DNA of 64,000 nucleotides from Meiothermus sp. (GCF_026004075.1 NZ_BPIK01000001.1:549501-613500), one strand, 5' to 3'. Shown: positions 25,559-34,527, counted from the stretch's first letter. Program-made: numbers and translations. The notes: generated by a model not told the origin, from the sequence alone.

Positions 25559-27733
25559 GTGAAGATATCTCGTGTGTGGATGCTGCTGGTGGTTGCTGTG
25601 TTGGCTCTGTTGGCCTCTTGTGGGGATGGGGGCCCCGCCTCGGGCAGCATCTCGGGCCTGGTGGGCTTTCCTTCGGGGGGTAGCCAGGCCGGGGCCATCA
25701 AGGTCTCGCAAAGGCCCTTTGCCCAAACCAGTGAAACCGATTTTGTACCTGGGGAGGTGATTGTCAAGTTTCGGCCGGGGGTGAGCCTGCAAACGGTTGG
25801 GAGCCTCCAGGTAGCCGGGGTGGAGCTACAGCGGGTAGAAGACCTGGACACCCAGGGCATGGCGCTCTTCCGGGGTGTTGCCGGCAAACCTCAGACCCTC
25901 GAGGTCGTCCAGGCCCTGTCCCGCCGCGCCGATGTGCTCTACGCCCAGCCCAACTACATCCGCCAGGCTTTCAAAACCCCCAACGATTCTTTTTATCACC
26001 TTCAGTGGCATTATCCGGCCATCAACCTGCCTGCCGCCTGGGATATCGAAGATGGGGTTGATCCTACCGTGGTGGTAGCGGTCATAGACTCGGGCATCGT
26101 GGGAGCCCACCCCGATATCCCCAAACCCATCCTGGGGTACGACTTCATCTCCAACCCACAGATTGCCAACGATGGGGGTGGGCGGGACAACAACCCCGAG
26201 GATACCGGCAACGTAGCACCCGGTGTACCCGAAGAGGCCCTGACCGGCTACCACGGCACCCACGTGGCCGGAACGGTCGCGGCGGCCACCAACAACAACC
26301 TGGGTGTGGCGGGGGTCAGTTGGGGGGCCCGCCTGCTGCACATCCGTGCCCTGGGCGTGGGTGGGGGCAGCGATGCCGACATTATCGCGGCCCTTCGCTG
26401 GGCAGTGGGGCTCTCGGTTTTGGGCGTGCCTGCCAACCCCAATCCGGCGGCGGTGGTCAATATGAGCCTGGGGGGCCGGGGTACCTGTGCACCGGCCTAG
26501 CAGGATACCATCAAACAGGCCGCCGACCAGCCCCAGCGGCCCATTATTGTGGTGGCGGCTGGCAACAGCGCCGAAAATGCCTCCGGTTTCACCCCGGCCA
26601 GTTGCAGTGGGGTCATTACCGTGGGAGCTACCGAGACCCGGGGTTTTCGCTCCTACTACTCCAACTATGGCGCCCGTATAGACGTCATGGCGCCGGGTGG
26701 GGATGTATCCATTGACCGTAACGAAGATGGCTTTGTAGATGGGGTGCTGAGCCCGCTCAAGGACGATTCGGCAACAGGGGCCGATCAATTCAACTATGTT
26801 TTCTACCAGGGTACCTCCATGGCCAGTCCGCATGTGGCGGGCCTGGTGGCCCTGATGAAAGCGCGCCGCCCCGATCTGACCTATTCGGAGGCGCTGGACA
26901 TCCTCAAAAGCACGGCGGTGCCGCTGAGCGGGGCCAGTTGCACGGGCCGCCCATCGGATCAGATCGCCCCCAGCTTCCCCACCCTGACCAGCAGCGACTG
27001 TGGTGCGGGCCTGGTTAATGCGCAAGCTGCCGTCAATGCTGTGGGCAACGTGACGCCGAGCTTCACCCTGGTGCTGAGCCCCACCTCGGCCACCCTGAGC
27101 CCCACCTCGGGCAGCAGCGTGGATATAAGCGTCAGCATCGCACGCATTGCGGGTTTCACCAATGCCGTCAGCCTGACCCTGAGCGGCGCTCCGAGTGGGG
27201 TGAGCGGGCAATTCACCCCTAGCAGTGTCACCGGCAGCACCAGCACCCTGCGTCTACAGGTGAGCGGTAGCCCGACCCCTGGAACCTACAACCTTACCAT
27301 CAATGGCAGTGGCGGCAGCATCAACCGCTCGGTGGGGCTTGCCCTGACGGTGGGCACGGCTGCGCCCCCGCCCACCGTGCAGGGTACGACGGTCTTTGCC
27401 CTGTATATTGCAGGCAACGACATTGACCTCAATAAATCAGCGATTGTGAGTATCAGCCAGACAGGCCTGAGTGCACCCTATCAGTTCAACAACCTGGCGG
27501 GTGGCGATTATGTTGTGATTGCCTGGAAAGACCTGGATGGTGACGACGACATTACGCCGGGGGATTACCTTGGAGGCTATACCAATGCCGATGGTGATCT
27601 GCTCCTGGTACGCCCCACCTCCAGCAACATCAACGTACCCCTGTCGGTGGTGCAAGGCACGCAAAACCTGAAACGGCCCGGCCTGGAGGGGGTTTCCCTA
27701 CTGCCCAGTCTGCGACAGCTTTACCGGCGCTAG
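25559..27733 (+). pseudogene. Subtilisin-family serine protease lipoprotein interrupted by an in-frame TAG
   Basis: The gene starts with GTG after an AGGAGGT ribosome-binding site. It encodes a lipoprotein signal (LLASC, lipid Cys21), an inhibitor-like propeptide (VPGEVIVKFRPG...), and the subtilase domain with catalytic D177 (AVIDSG) and H235 (HGTHVAG). TAG at 26498-26500 stops translation after CAPA, but the same frame continues with QDTIKQAADQ, the oxyanion-hole AAGN and the catalytic serine in GTSMASPHVAG. The C-terminal part has Ig-like Thr/Ser-rich repeats and a regulatory-type domain (DLDGDDDITPGDYLGGY). A single base change explains the break: CAG (Gln) or TAC/TAT (Tyr) to TAG. Without read-through the product lacks the serine and cannot be active. 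Confidence 0.85.
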
Positions 27734-27735
27734 AG

Positions 27736-27776
27736 CCAAAACCATGCTTCGCCTCCCCCGATGGGGGAGGTTTTGG
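27736..27776. terminator. Terminator between the subtilase gene and lutB
   Basis: CCTCCCCC / GGGGGAGG forms an 8-bp stem with a GAT loop, followed by TTTTGG. An outer CCAAAACC/GGTTTTGG pair also matches across the structure. It lies between convergent genes and probably serves both. Confidence 0.8.
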
Positions 27777-27803
27777 TATGGGAGAACCGCAGAAGATTTT
27801 GGT

Positions 27804-29198
27804 TCAAACCTCTCCGGCCTCCCACATCTGCTGAAAGCTTTTCGGGCTGGGTTTGAGGCCGGCCCGGCCTGCGGTCCAGGCCTTTATCACCGGCAGGATG
27901 CTGTTGTCCAGGGCTTTTTCGGGCAGCAGGCGCAGGGCCTTGCTGGCCAGGCGGTACATCCAGGGCTGGGTCATGGCCAGGGCAAAGCCTTTGATGGCGG
28001 CGGCCTCGAGCCGCGGCGTCAGGCCCTCCGCCACCGCGCGGTTGCGCCAGGTGAGCAGCAGCTTGGGGATGGGGATGCGCACCGGGCAGGCCTGAAAGCA
28101 GGCCCCGCACAGCGAGGAGGCGTAGGGGAGGGGTTTGGTTTCCTCCAGGCCTACGAGCCCCGGCGACAGAATGGCCCCGATGGGGCCGCTGTACACGTAG
28201 CCGTAGGCATGCCCGCCGGTCTGGCGGTAGACCGGGCAAGCATTCAGGCAGGCCGCGCAGCGCACGCAGCGCAGGGTTTCCCAGGCCTCGAGGTCGGCCA
28301 GCACGCTGCTGCGCCCGTTGTCCACAAACACCACGTGCACCTCTTCGGGGCCGTCGGGCTCGTCGGGCTGGCGCGGCCCCTGGATGAGCGAGACGAAGGT
28401 TCCCAGCCGCTGCCCGGTGGCGGCGCGGGCGGTGAGCTGCAAGAAAATCGCAAGGTCGGAGAAGCGGGGCAGGAGCTTCTCGAGGCCCACCAAAGCCACG
28501 TGGATGCGCGGGGCCGAGGTGGAAAGCCTTATGTTGCCCTCGTTTTCGATCAGGGCCAGGGTGCCGGTCTCGGCCACCACAAAGTTGGCCCCCGAGATGC
28601 CCATATCGGCCTTTAGAAAGCCCTCGCGCAGCAGGCCGCGGGCCACGGCGGCCAGTTGCTCGGGGCTGGCCTCGAGAGGGGTCTGGAAGCGCTGGTGGAA
28701 GAGCTGGCGAATCTGGTCGAGGTTCAGGTGGATGGCCGGCCCCACGATGTGCGAGGGGGGCTGGTTCAAAAGCTGGATGATGTACTCGCCGAGGTCGGTC
28801 TCGAGCACCTCGAGGCCCATCCCTTCCAGCATGGGGTTGATGCCCAGCTCCTCCGAGACCATGGTCTTGGCCTTGACCACCCTGCGCACCCCGCCTTTGC
28901 GGGCGATCTCGGCTACGATGCGCCGGGCGTCGTCGGCGTTCTCGGCCCAGTGCACCTGCACCCCGTTCTGTTGTAGTTTTTCCTCGGCCTGGAACAGGTA
29001 TCTGTCCAGGTGCATCAGCAGGTGGTTCTTGACCCCTTCGGCCCAGTGCCGCCAGGCTTCGGCGTCCACCTCGGCGTAGGCCTGCCGCCGCTTGCTGTCG
29101 AAGTTGAGGGTGGCCCCCGTTACCGACTCGCGCACCTGGGGCTCTTCGCGCAGGACTCGAGCCGCTTCCTGGGGGTACCGGTTGGCCGCTAGCTTCAT
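27804..29198 (-). CDS. lutB: L-lactate utilisation iron-sulfur protein LutB
   Basis: LutB is one of three components (LutABC) that oxidise L-lactate to pyruvate. The 464-residue protein has an N-terminal LUD domain (motifs AKTMVSEELGIN and ISGANFVVAETGTLALIENEGN) and a C-terminal ferredoxin-like region with CVRCAACLNACPV and CGACFQACPV, carrying two [4Fe-4S] clusters. The start is ATG 29198, which overlaps the lutA stop as ATGA. No lutC gene follows; transcription ends at the terminator near 27770, so lutC is elsewhere or absent. Confidence 0.9.
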   Translation of the reverse strand: MKLAANRYPQEAARVLREEPQVRESVTGATLNFDSKRRQAYAEVDAEAWRHWAEGVKNHLLMHLDRYLFQAEEKLQQNGVQVHWAENADDARRIVAEIARKGGVRRVVKAKTMVSEELGINPMLEGMGLEVLETDLGEYIIQLLNQPPSHIVGPAIHLNLDQIRQLFHQRFQTPLEASPEQLAAVARGLLREGFLKADMGISGANFVVAETGTLALIENEGNIRLSTSAPRIHVALVGLEKLLPRFSDLAIFLQLTARAATGQRLGTFVSLIQGPRQPDEPDGPEEVHVVFVDNGRSSVLADLEAWETLRCVRCAACLNACPVYRQTGGHAYGYVYSGPIGAILSPGLVGLEETKPLPYASSLCGACFQACPVRIPIPKLLLTWRNRAVAEGLTPRLEAAAIKGFALAMTQPWMYRLASKALRLLPEKALDNSILPVIKAWTAGRAGLKPSPKSFQQMWEAGEV

Positions 29199-29923
29199 CC
29201 CACCGCCTCCCACAAGACCGAGGCCAGCGGGCGCACGGGCAGGTTAAGGTTCTGGTTCTGCATGCGCCCCATCAGGTGCAGCATACAGCCGCCATCGGTG
29301 CTGGTCAGCAGGTCTACCTGGCCCGCGGGGGGCAGGGTGGCGAGCTTGCGGTCGGCCATGCCCAGGGCCACCTCCGGCAGCTTGACCGAGAACAGCCCGC
29401 CAAAGCCGCAGCACTCCTCGGCGGCGGCCCAGTCCACCACCTCGGCCCCGGCGTTGCGCAAAAGCGTTAAGGGTTCTTGCTTGAGGCCCAGCTCGCGCAG
29501 GGCGTGGCAGCCGTGGTGGTAGGCGATGCGTTTGCCCGTCAGACCCGAGCCCAGGTGGCTTTTCCCCAGCACCTTGACGATGAACTCCGAGAGCTCGTAG
29601 GTCTTCTGGCTCAAAGCCAGGGCCCGGGCGAACATCTTGGGGTGATCGCGGTAAAGCTCGGGGTAGAAGGTGCGCAGCATGGTGGTGCAGGAGCCTGAGG
29701 GCAGCACCACATACTCCGCGCCCTCGAGCACCTCCAGGGTGTGGGTCGCCACCTGCCGGGCCTCAGCCCAGTAGCCCGCGTTGTAGGCGGGCTGGCCGCA
29801 GCAGGTCTGGCCCTCGGGGAAGTCCACCGTGCAGCCCAGGTGGCGCAAAAGCCGCACCGCCGCCACCCCCGCCTCGGCGAAAAACTGGTCGGTCAGACAG
29901 GTGACGAAAAGGGCCACTTGCAT
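29195..29923 (-). CDS. lutA: L-lactate utilisation protein LutA (CCG-domain protein)
   Basis: The 242-residue protein has two cysteine-rich CCG domains: [12 protein letters not shown] (about residues 40-52) with the later PSGSCTTML, and [11 protein letters not shown] with EECCGFGG (about 155-175). These bind a cluster of the heterodisulfide-reductase type. It works with LutB as a lactate-oxidising electron-transfer unit. On the minus strand TATAAT (29939-29934) lies 10 nt before the ATG, so the leader is only a few bases. The gene is divergent from the YbjQ-family gene by 33 bases. Confidence 0.9.
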   Translation of the reverse strand: MQVALFVTCLTDQFFAEAGVAAVRLLRHLGCTVDFPEGQTCCGQPAYNAGYWAEARQVATHTLEVLEGAEYVVLPSGSCTTMLRTFYPELYRDHPKMFARALALSQKTYELSEFIVKVLGKSHLGSGLTGKRIAYHHGCHALRELGLKQEPLTLLRNAGAEVVDWAAAEECCGFGGLFSVKLPEVALGMADRKLATLPPAGQVDLLTSTDGGCMLHLMGRMQNQNLNLPVRPLASVLWEAVG

Positions 29924-29933
29924 GATGCTGTAG

Positions 29934-29939
29934 ATTATA
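29934..29939 (-). promoter_or_regulatory. -10 hexamer of the lutAB operon
   Basis: A consensus TATAAT on the minus strand, 10 nt upstream of the lutA ATG, in the 33-base divergent gap. A good -35 was not found at 17 bp. Transcription would start within about four bases of the ATG. Confidence 0.6.
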
Positions 29940-29956
29940 GCCGGGGGAGCAAAACC

Positions 29957-30295
29957 ATGCGACGCAAGATCACCCTAACCACCTCGAGCCAGCTCGAGGG
30001 CTACCAGATTACCGAGTACCTGGACGTGGTGTTTGGCGAGGCCATTGTAGGGGCCAACATCTTCCGCGACCTCCTGGCCTCGGTGCGGGACATCGTGGGG
30101 GGCCGCAGCGGGGCCTACGAGGCCGAGTTGCGCAAGGCCCGCGAGATTGCCCTTGAGGAGCTCGAGCAGGCCGCCATCGCCCGCGGAGCCGATGCGGTTA
30201 TTGGCATCGACGTAGACTACGAGACCGTCGGCCAGGGCAACATGCTGATGGTCACGGCCTCCGGAACCGCGGTAAAAGCCAGCCGCAAGTACTGA
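29957..30295 (+). CDS. YbjQ/UPF0145 family heavy-metal-binding-type protein
   Basis: A 112-residue protein with the family features: [49 protein letters not shown], then a helix of [29 protein letters not shown] and the strand [11 protein letters not shown]. Family members form ring-shaped oligomers with unknown function. Length matches the usual 105-110. A GGGGGAG ribosome-binding site lies 8 nt before ATG 29957. Confidence 0.88.
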   Translation: MRRKITLTTSSQLEGYQITEYLDVVFGEAIVGANIFRDLLASVRDIVGGRSGAYEAELRKAREIALEELEQAAIARGADAVIGIDVDYETVGQGNMLMVTASGTAVKASRKY

Positions 30296-30299
30296 AGTA

Positions 30300-30305
30300 T
30301 AGAAT
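30300..30305 (+). promoter_or_regulatory. -10 hexamer (TAGAAT) for the DinB-family gene
   Basis: TAGAAT is followed by exactly 7 nt and the ATG at 30313, the spacing of leaderless promoters. This decides the start: the ATG at 30304 overlaps the hexamer and would be upstream of transcription. Confidence 0.5.
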
Positions 30306-30312
30306 GACCCAT

Positions 30313-30825
30313 ATGCAAACACCTCCACAGTTGGCCCCCTTTTTGCGCGGCGATCTAGAAGGCGTGCACTGGCTGGTATCGGTCTGGCTGCGAAACCTGG
30401 AAGAAGTAGAGGAGACCGTTCAGAAATGGGCTGGGGGCCTTACACCCGAGGGTTTCTGGTGGGTGCCGGCCCCCCAGGCCAACCCCATAGGAGGCCTGGT
30501 ACGGCATATCGGTGGGTCGTCCTACCGGCTGTTGCTACGGGGCACCGGCCAGGAGATCCCCGAGGCCCTGCGCATCCGGCCTGCCGAGGAGATGGCCCCC
30601 AGCGGGCGGGCCCCGGAGGAGGTGCTGGCCGAGTTCGCTCAGAACTTTAAGCAAGTTCGGGAAGGCTTGCAGGCCCTGCGGGACGAAGACCTCATGCGCA
30701 TCGTGCAGGTAGGCCCTCATCAGGTCAAAGCGGTGTACGTGCTCGACCACATTGCGGCCCATGCCCAGCACCACGCCGGCCAGGTAATTACCACCCGCAA
30801 GCTGTGGGAGGCTAAAAACCGGTAG
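30313..30825 (+). CDS. DinB-family (YfiT-like) metal-binding protein
   Basis: A 170-residue four-helix-bundle protein of the DinB/YfiT superfamily. The three metal-ligand histidines are visible: one in GLVRHIGGSSYR (about residue 65) and two in LDHIAAHAQHHAGQ near the C-terminus. Such proteins are often thiol-dependent transferases or hydrolases, but the substrate is unknown. The ATG at 30304 is an alternative start three codons earlier. The gene lies between the YbjQ gene and the arsR operon and probably belongs to neither. Confidence 0.85.
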   Translation: MQTPPQLAPFLRGDLEGVHWLVSVWLRNLEEVEETVQKWAGGLTPEGFWWVPAPQANPIGGLVRHIGGSSYRLLLRGTGQEIPEALRIRPAEEMAPSGRAPEEVLAEFAQNFKQVREGLQALRDEDLMRIVQVGPHQVKAVYVLDHIAAHAQHHAGQVITTRKLWEAKNR

Positions 30826-30868
30826 GTGAGGTTGGGGCTGAGGTCGCCCAATCGGGTAGTTGTTGCTA

Positions 30869-30910
30869 TATACATTGACGGATTTAGATTTATCAATGTA
30901 TAGTGAACCC
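30869..30910 (+). promoter_or_regulatory. Promoter-operator of the arsR operon (leaderless)
   Basis: TATACATTGA (30869-30878) and TCAATGTATA (30893-30902) form a perfect 10-bp dyad with a 14-bp spacer. Within it lie a -35 TTGACG (30875-30880) and a -10 TATAGT (30899-30904), 18 bp apart. The ATG of arsR follows 6 nt after the -10. A dyad embedding both promoter elements is the expected operator for an ArsR/SmtB repressor, so autorepression relieved by arsenite is likely. Confidence 0.8.
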
Positions 30911-31240
30911 ATGACCCCGGTTCTCCTGCACCCCGAGACGGATTTACTCGAAGCCGCCGCCGAGGTCTTCAAGGCCCTCTCCGACCCGGCCCGGCTCAGG
31001 ATTCTGGCCCACCTGGCCAGGAACCCCCAGGGCGCATGCTGTGGCCCCGAGCCGGGGGTGTGCGCCTGCGACCTCGAGGCCGTCACCGGGCTTTCCCAGC
31101 CCACCGTCTCGCACCACATGAAGTGCCTGGTCTCGGCCCGGCTGGTCAAGGGTGAAAAACGGGGCAGGTGGATGTACTACCAGATTGACCCCCAGGGCTT
31201 CACCTTGGTGAAGGAATTTTTGCCCGCCATCGGCGGCTAG
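30911..31240 (+). CDS. arsR: ArsR-family arsenic-responsive repressor (first copy)
   Basis: A 109-residue winged-helix repressor with the core FKALSDPARLRILAHL and recognition helix LSQPTVSHHMKCLV. Cysteines C43, C44, C51 and C53 lie at the start of and before the second helix of the HTH (GACCGPEPGVCACDLE), a plausible arsenite site related to the classical CVCDL motif. The start at 30911 is set by the promoter, which leaves no room for the longer frame that opens at 30860. It heads a five-gene arsenic operon running to arsC. Confidence 0.93.
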   Translation: MTPVLLHPETDLLEAAAEVFKALSDPARLRILAHLARNPQGACCGPEPGVCACDLEAVTGLSQPTVSHHMKCLVSARLVKGEKRGRWMYYQIDPQGFTLVKEFLPAIGG

Positions 31241-31254
31241 AAAAGGAGAAACCC

Positions 31255-31728
31255 ATGACCACACAGGAACTGCTGAACGCCCTGGCTAAGCACCCGGACA
31301 GGCCCCTGGTCTTCGAGGCCGACGGCCAGACGGTAGCCCCCGGCTACCACGTTACCGAGGTGATGAACGCGACCTACGAGAGCATGGACTGCGGCGGGCA
31401 GGCCAACTTCTGGCGCGAGACGGTGGTGCAGCTCATGGGGCCAGGCCCCGCCGACCCCCCCGAGTTCATGACCGTGCAGAAGTTCCTCGGCATCTACCGC
31501 CGGGTGGCGGCCTCGGTGCCGGTGCGGGACGAGGCCGAGATCCGCTTCGAGTACGGCGATGCCGCACGCCCTGCCGTGCACTACCACGTGGGACAGGTGG
31601 GCTTGCAGGGCGAGTATCTGGTGGTGCGCCTGAGCCCGCCCGGCGTGACCTGCAAGGCCCGCAACCGGGCTTCGGACTGTTGCGGGCCCAAGGCGCTCGA
31701 GCTGGAGGCGGCCCCGCGCTGCTGCTAG
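31255..31728 (+). CDS. DUF6428-family protein of the arsenic operon
   Basis: A 157-residue cytosolic protein. The segment YHVTEVMNATYESMDCGGQANFWRETVVQL matches what I recall of the DUF6428 family, which is often found next to arsenic genes. The C-terminus is cysteine-rich (VTCKARNRASDCCGPK and a final RCC), suggesting thiol coordination of arsenite or metal. An AAAAGGAG ribosome-binding site precedes the ATG, 14 bases after arsR. Function is unknown; an accessory arsenic-binding role is inferred. Confidence 0.75.
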   Translation: MTTQELLNALAKHPDRPLVFEADGQTVAPGYHVTEVMNATYESMDCGGQANFWRETVVQLMGPGPADPPEFMTVQKFLGIYRRVAASVPVRDEAEIRFEYGDAARPAVHYHVGQVGLQGEYLVVRLSPPGVTCKARNRASDCCGPKALELEAAPRCC

Positions 31729-31791
31729 GGGGCCCAAAAGTAGTGCGCGGCTTTTTGCGATGCGCTATCTGGACAATACCCTGGGGGAACC

Positions 31792-32241
31792 ATGATTACC
31801 TACTGCACCGCGACCTCGAGCGACCTACCGGAAGTGCGGGCCCTGCTGGCCGCCGCTGGCCTGCCGAAAGCGGGCCTGGAAGATCACATCCTGAACTTTA
31901 TGCTGGCCCTCGAGGGCGATAAGGTGGTGGGCTGCGCGGGCCTCGAGGCCCACCAGAGCAGCGGCCTTTTGCGCTCGGTGGTGGTGGCCGAGGAATACCG
32001 CGGAATGGGAATTGGGGCCAAGCTTACCGAGGGTATGCTGGATCTGGCCCGCTACAAAAACCTCTCCTCGCTCTCGCTCCTCACCGAGACCGCCGCGGAT
32101 TTTTTCAGCCGCTTCGGTTTTGCTGTGGTTCCACGCGCCGAGCTACCCGCTGCCTTGCATGCTTCCCAGGAACTCCAGGGGGCCTGCCCCGATACCGCCA
32201 TCGCTATGACCCTCTCGCTGACACCCCCATCCGAAGCCTGA
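31792..32241 (+). CDS. arsN2: GNAT acetyltransferase, arsenic-associated (ArsN2-like)
   Basis: A 149-residue GNAT-fold enzyme with the acetyl-CoA-binding motif VVVAEEYRGMGIGAKL (about residues 61-76) and a C-terminal FFSRFGFAVVPRAELP. ArsN2 proteins have the same length and wording, including DLPEVRALLAAAGLP at the start, and are encoded in arsenic operons. Related ArsN1 enzymes acetylate organoarsenical antibiotics; the substrate of ArsN2 is not established. GGGGGAA precedes the ATG, 63 bases after the DUF6428 gene. Confidence 0.85.
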   Translation: MITYCTATSSDLPEVRALLAAAGLPKAGLEDHILNFMLALEGDKVVGCAGLEAHQSSGLLRSVVVAEEYRGMGIGAKLTEGMLDLARYKNLSSLSLLTETAADFFSRFGFAVVPRAELPAALHASQELQGACPDTAIAMTLSLTPPSEA

Positions 32242-32291
32242 GGCCCGCGCTCTGGCCGAGTTTCATACCGACGATCAAACGAAATCAACGC

Positions 32292-33536
32292 ATGGCCCGT
32301 TCCATACCGCCTCCCAATGGCTTTTACGGCTGGCGCATCGCCTGGGCCCTGGCCCTGACCCAGACCATTGGCTTTGGGGTGCTGTACTACGCCTTTGGGG
32401 TGTTCGTAAAGCCCATGGAGGCCGAGCTGGGCTGGAGCCGGGCCGAGACCTCGGCGGCCTTCTCGCTGGCTTTGCTGGTCTCGGGGCTGGCCGCCTTTCC
32501 GGTCGGGCGCTGGTTCGACCGGCACGGGGCTCGAGGCCTCATGACCGCGGGCTCCATCTGGGGCGCTTTGCTGGTCTGGGGCTGGGCCCAGGTGCAAAAC
32601 CTCACGGTGTTTTACCTGCTCTGGGCGGGCCTGGGCCTGGCCATGGCCATGGTGCTCTACGAGGTGGCTTTCGCGGTGCTGGCGGTCTGGTTCCGCCGCT
32701 ACCGCCCCCGGGCCATGCTGGTCGTAACCCTGATGGCCGGGCTGGCCAGCACCATCTTCGTGCCGCTAAGCACCTGGCTGGTGCAGGCCGTGGGCTGGCG
32801 CGGGGCGCTGGAGATACTGGCCCTCATCTTTGCCCTGGGCACCATTCCCCTGCACGCGCTGGTTTTGCGGCGCCGCCCGGAGGATATCGGGCAGCGACCC
32901 GACGGCGAGTTTTTTTTGGACAGCTCGAGCCGCCCTGCACCCGAACCCGGCGTGAGCGTTAAGGAAGCCCTGCGTCGGCCCACGTTCTGGTGGCTTTCGC
33001 TGGGGTTTGCCCTTTCCCGAGCCACCAGTATCGCCCTTACCGCCCACATGGTGCCCCTGCTCCTCGAGAAGGGCTATAGCCCGGCGCTGGCCGCCACCGC
33101 CGCCGGGATGGTCGGGGTGATGCAGTTGGCCGGGCGGATTCTCTATACCCCTTTTAGCCAGAGGGGCTCGCTCTTTTACCTGAGCGCGGCCTTTCTGGGC
33201 GGCTACACCCTGAGTCTGCTGGGCTTGCTGTGGGTTCCGGGGGGGCTTGGGCTCTGGGCCTTTGTGTTGTTTTTTGGCCTGGCCAACGGCTCCATATCCC
33301 TGGCCAAACCGGCTCTGATTGCCGAGACCTACGGGGCCAAACATTACGGCAGCATCAACGGCAGCATGACCTCCATCATCGCAGTTGCCCAGACCATCGC
33401 CCCTTTTGGGGCCGGCGCACTGCACCAACTCACCGGCGGCTACAACGCTGTGCTATGGGTATTTGCCGCCCTGGCCGCGGCCTCGGCCCTGGCCATTGCG
33501 CAGGCCCAGCCCAAACCTGATCACCCTATGACATGA
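32292..33536 (+). CDS. MFS transporter in the arsenic operon
   Basis: A 414-residue major facilitator protein with 12 predicted helices, starting GFYGWRIAWALALTQTIGFGVLYYAFGVFVKPMEAELGWSR-type motif (typical of monocarboxylate/oxalate-like MFS proteins). The loop 2-3 motif is VGRWFDRHGARGL and the central loop is about residues 195-225. MFS proteins of this kind in arsenic operons have been described as arsenite exporters (ArsK) or, when next to a GAPDH gene, as ArsJ. No GAPDH gene is present, so arsenite or an organoarsenical is the likelier substrate. No ArsB or Acr3 gene is in the window. Confidence 0.85.
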   Translation: MARSIPPPNGFYGWRIAWALALTQTIGFGVLYYAFGVFVKPMEAELGWSRAETSAAFSLALLVSGLAAFPVGRWFDRHGARGLMTAGSIWGALLVWGWAQVQNLTVFYLLWAGLGLAMAMVLYEVAFAVLAVWFRRYRPRAMLVVTLMAGLASTIFVPLSTWLVQAVGWRGALEILALIFALGTIPLHALVLRRRPEDIGQRPDGEFFLDSSSRPAPEPGVSVKEALRRPTFWWLSLGFALSRATSIALTAHMVPLLLEKGYSPALAATAAGMVGVMQLAGRILYTPFSQRGSLFYLSAAFLGGYTLSLLGLLWVPGGLGLWAFVLFFGLANGSISLAKPALIAETYGAKHYGSINGSMTSIIAVAQTIAPFGAGALHQLTGGYNAVLWVFAALAAASALAIAQAQPKPDHPMT

Positions 33537-33565
33537 GCCTGACAATTGGGCGATAATGTTCAGCA

Positions 33566-34036
33566 GTGCGTATTCTGGTGCTCTGTACCCACAACTCGGC
33601 CCGCAGCCAGATGGCCGAAGGGTGGCTGCGCTACTGGGCCAGCCGCCTGGGCTTTCCCTGCGAGGTCTGGTCGGCGGGCACCGAACAAACCTTTGTGAAG
33701 CCCGACGCCATCGCGGTGATGCAGGAGGTGGGCATAGACCTGGGCGGGCATACCTCCAAAACCCTCTTCGACCTGCCCGACCCCTGGAACTTCGATCTGG
33801 TGCTTACCGTCTGCGACGCGGCCGCCGAAAACTGCCCGGCCTACCCGGCCAAAACCCACCGGCTGCACGTGTCCTTCCCCGACCCTACAGGTAAGGGTTT
33901 GGAGGAATGGCGCAGGGTGCGCGATGCCCTGGGCCGGATGTCCGAGCACCTGATCCGGAGCCTCCAGAAAGGCCAAATCCCCACCGAAGCCGATTTGCTC
34001 GAGGCCGCCGGGCTCGAGCAGGAGCAGGCCACCTGA
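33566..34036 (+). CDS. arsC: Arsenate reductase, thioredoxin-coupled LMW-phosphatase type
   Basis: ArsC reduces arsenate to arsenite in the cytosol. The 156-residue protein starts MRILVLCTHNSARSQMAEG, with the P-loop nucleophile C7 in the CX5R motif, the DP pair in FPDPTG, and the resolving cysteines C83 and C90 in LTVCDAAAENCP, as in the Staphylococcus/Bacillus and Thermus enzymes that are recycled by thioredoxin. The start is GTG at 33566, with GATAAT 8 nt upstream, so it may also be transcribed on its own. It closes the first arsenic operon. Confidence 0.95.
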   Translation: MRILVLCTHNSARSQMAEGWLRYWASRLGFPCEVWSAGTEQTFVKPDAIAVMQEVGIDLGGHTSKTLFDLPDPWNFDLVLTVCDAAAENCPAYPAKTHRLHVSFPDPTGKGLEEWRRVRDALGRMSEHLIRSLQKGQIPTEADLLEAAGLEQEQAT

Positions 34037-34204
34037 GGATGGCAAGCCCCACCTGGTAATCGTTTGCGAGCGGGCCGGGCAGGAAAGCCTGCTTGCTGGC
34101 GCTACAGGCCTTTGCGTACTCCAGCACGGCCCAGGAGTCTAGCTCGAACAACGTAACGTCCGGCACCGCACCACCTCGACCCACTTAAGCCTATAATCGG
34201 GGGC
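34037..34204 (+). promoter_or_regulatory. Intergenic region with a leaderless TATAAT promoter
   Basis: In this 168-base gap I see no gene. TATAAT at 34192-34197 is followed by 7 nt and the ATG at 34205. No terminator was recognised after arsC. The minus-strand open frame crossing the gap has no recognisable content. Confidence 0.55.
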
Positions 34205-34474
34205 ATGCGCAGCCTACAACGCCGAGTTCAAGACTTTCTGGACGAACCGCTGCCCGACGAGATCGCCCTCAACCACAACCCCGACTCCCTCACCGAACTG
34301 GTGCTCAGTACCTACGCCAGTGGCCAGCATTTCGATGCGGGCCTGATTAAGATGGCCCAACTCTGCCTGGGTGAAATTGATAATGCCATGGGCGAAATCG
34401 CTACCGAGGCCGGGCGGACTTATCTGATTAACTGCCGCAAGCTGCTGGTCGAGGTTTTGCAAGAAGTAATGTAG
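34205..34474 (+). CDS. Hypothetical small helical protein (89 aa)
   Basis: Unrecognised. The protein is largely helical and acidic: [73 protein letters not shown]. There is no signal or membrane segment. A consensus -10 with 7-nt spacing and a strong terminator 26 bases after the stop show it is a complete single-gene unit lodged between arsC and the molybdoenzyme operon. Whether it has any link to arsenic is unknown. Confidence 0.7.
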   Translation: MRSLQRRVQDFLDEPLPDEIALNHNPDSLTELVLSTYASGQHFDAGLIKMAQLCLGEIDNAMGEIATEAGRTYLINCRKLLVEVLQEVM

Positions 34475-34500
34475 CCCAATTGACCCCAACCTCCCCTGCG

Positions 34501-34527
34501 AAAGCGCCCCCAAGGCGCTTTTTTTTG
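34501..34527 (+). terminator. Rho-independent terminator
   Basis: AAAGCGCC / GGCGCTTT forms an 8-bp perfect stem with a 5-nt loop and continues into an eight-T run. It ends the 89-residue gene and insulates the molybdoenzyme operon from the first arsenic operon. Confidence 0.95.

Noticed and set aside
33885-34184. 99-codon minus-strand frame after arsC.
   Set aside because: Half is antisense to arsC; the remainder is not similar to anything I know and no promoter or ribosome-binding site was seen.
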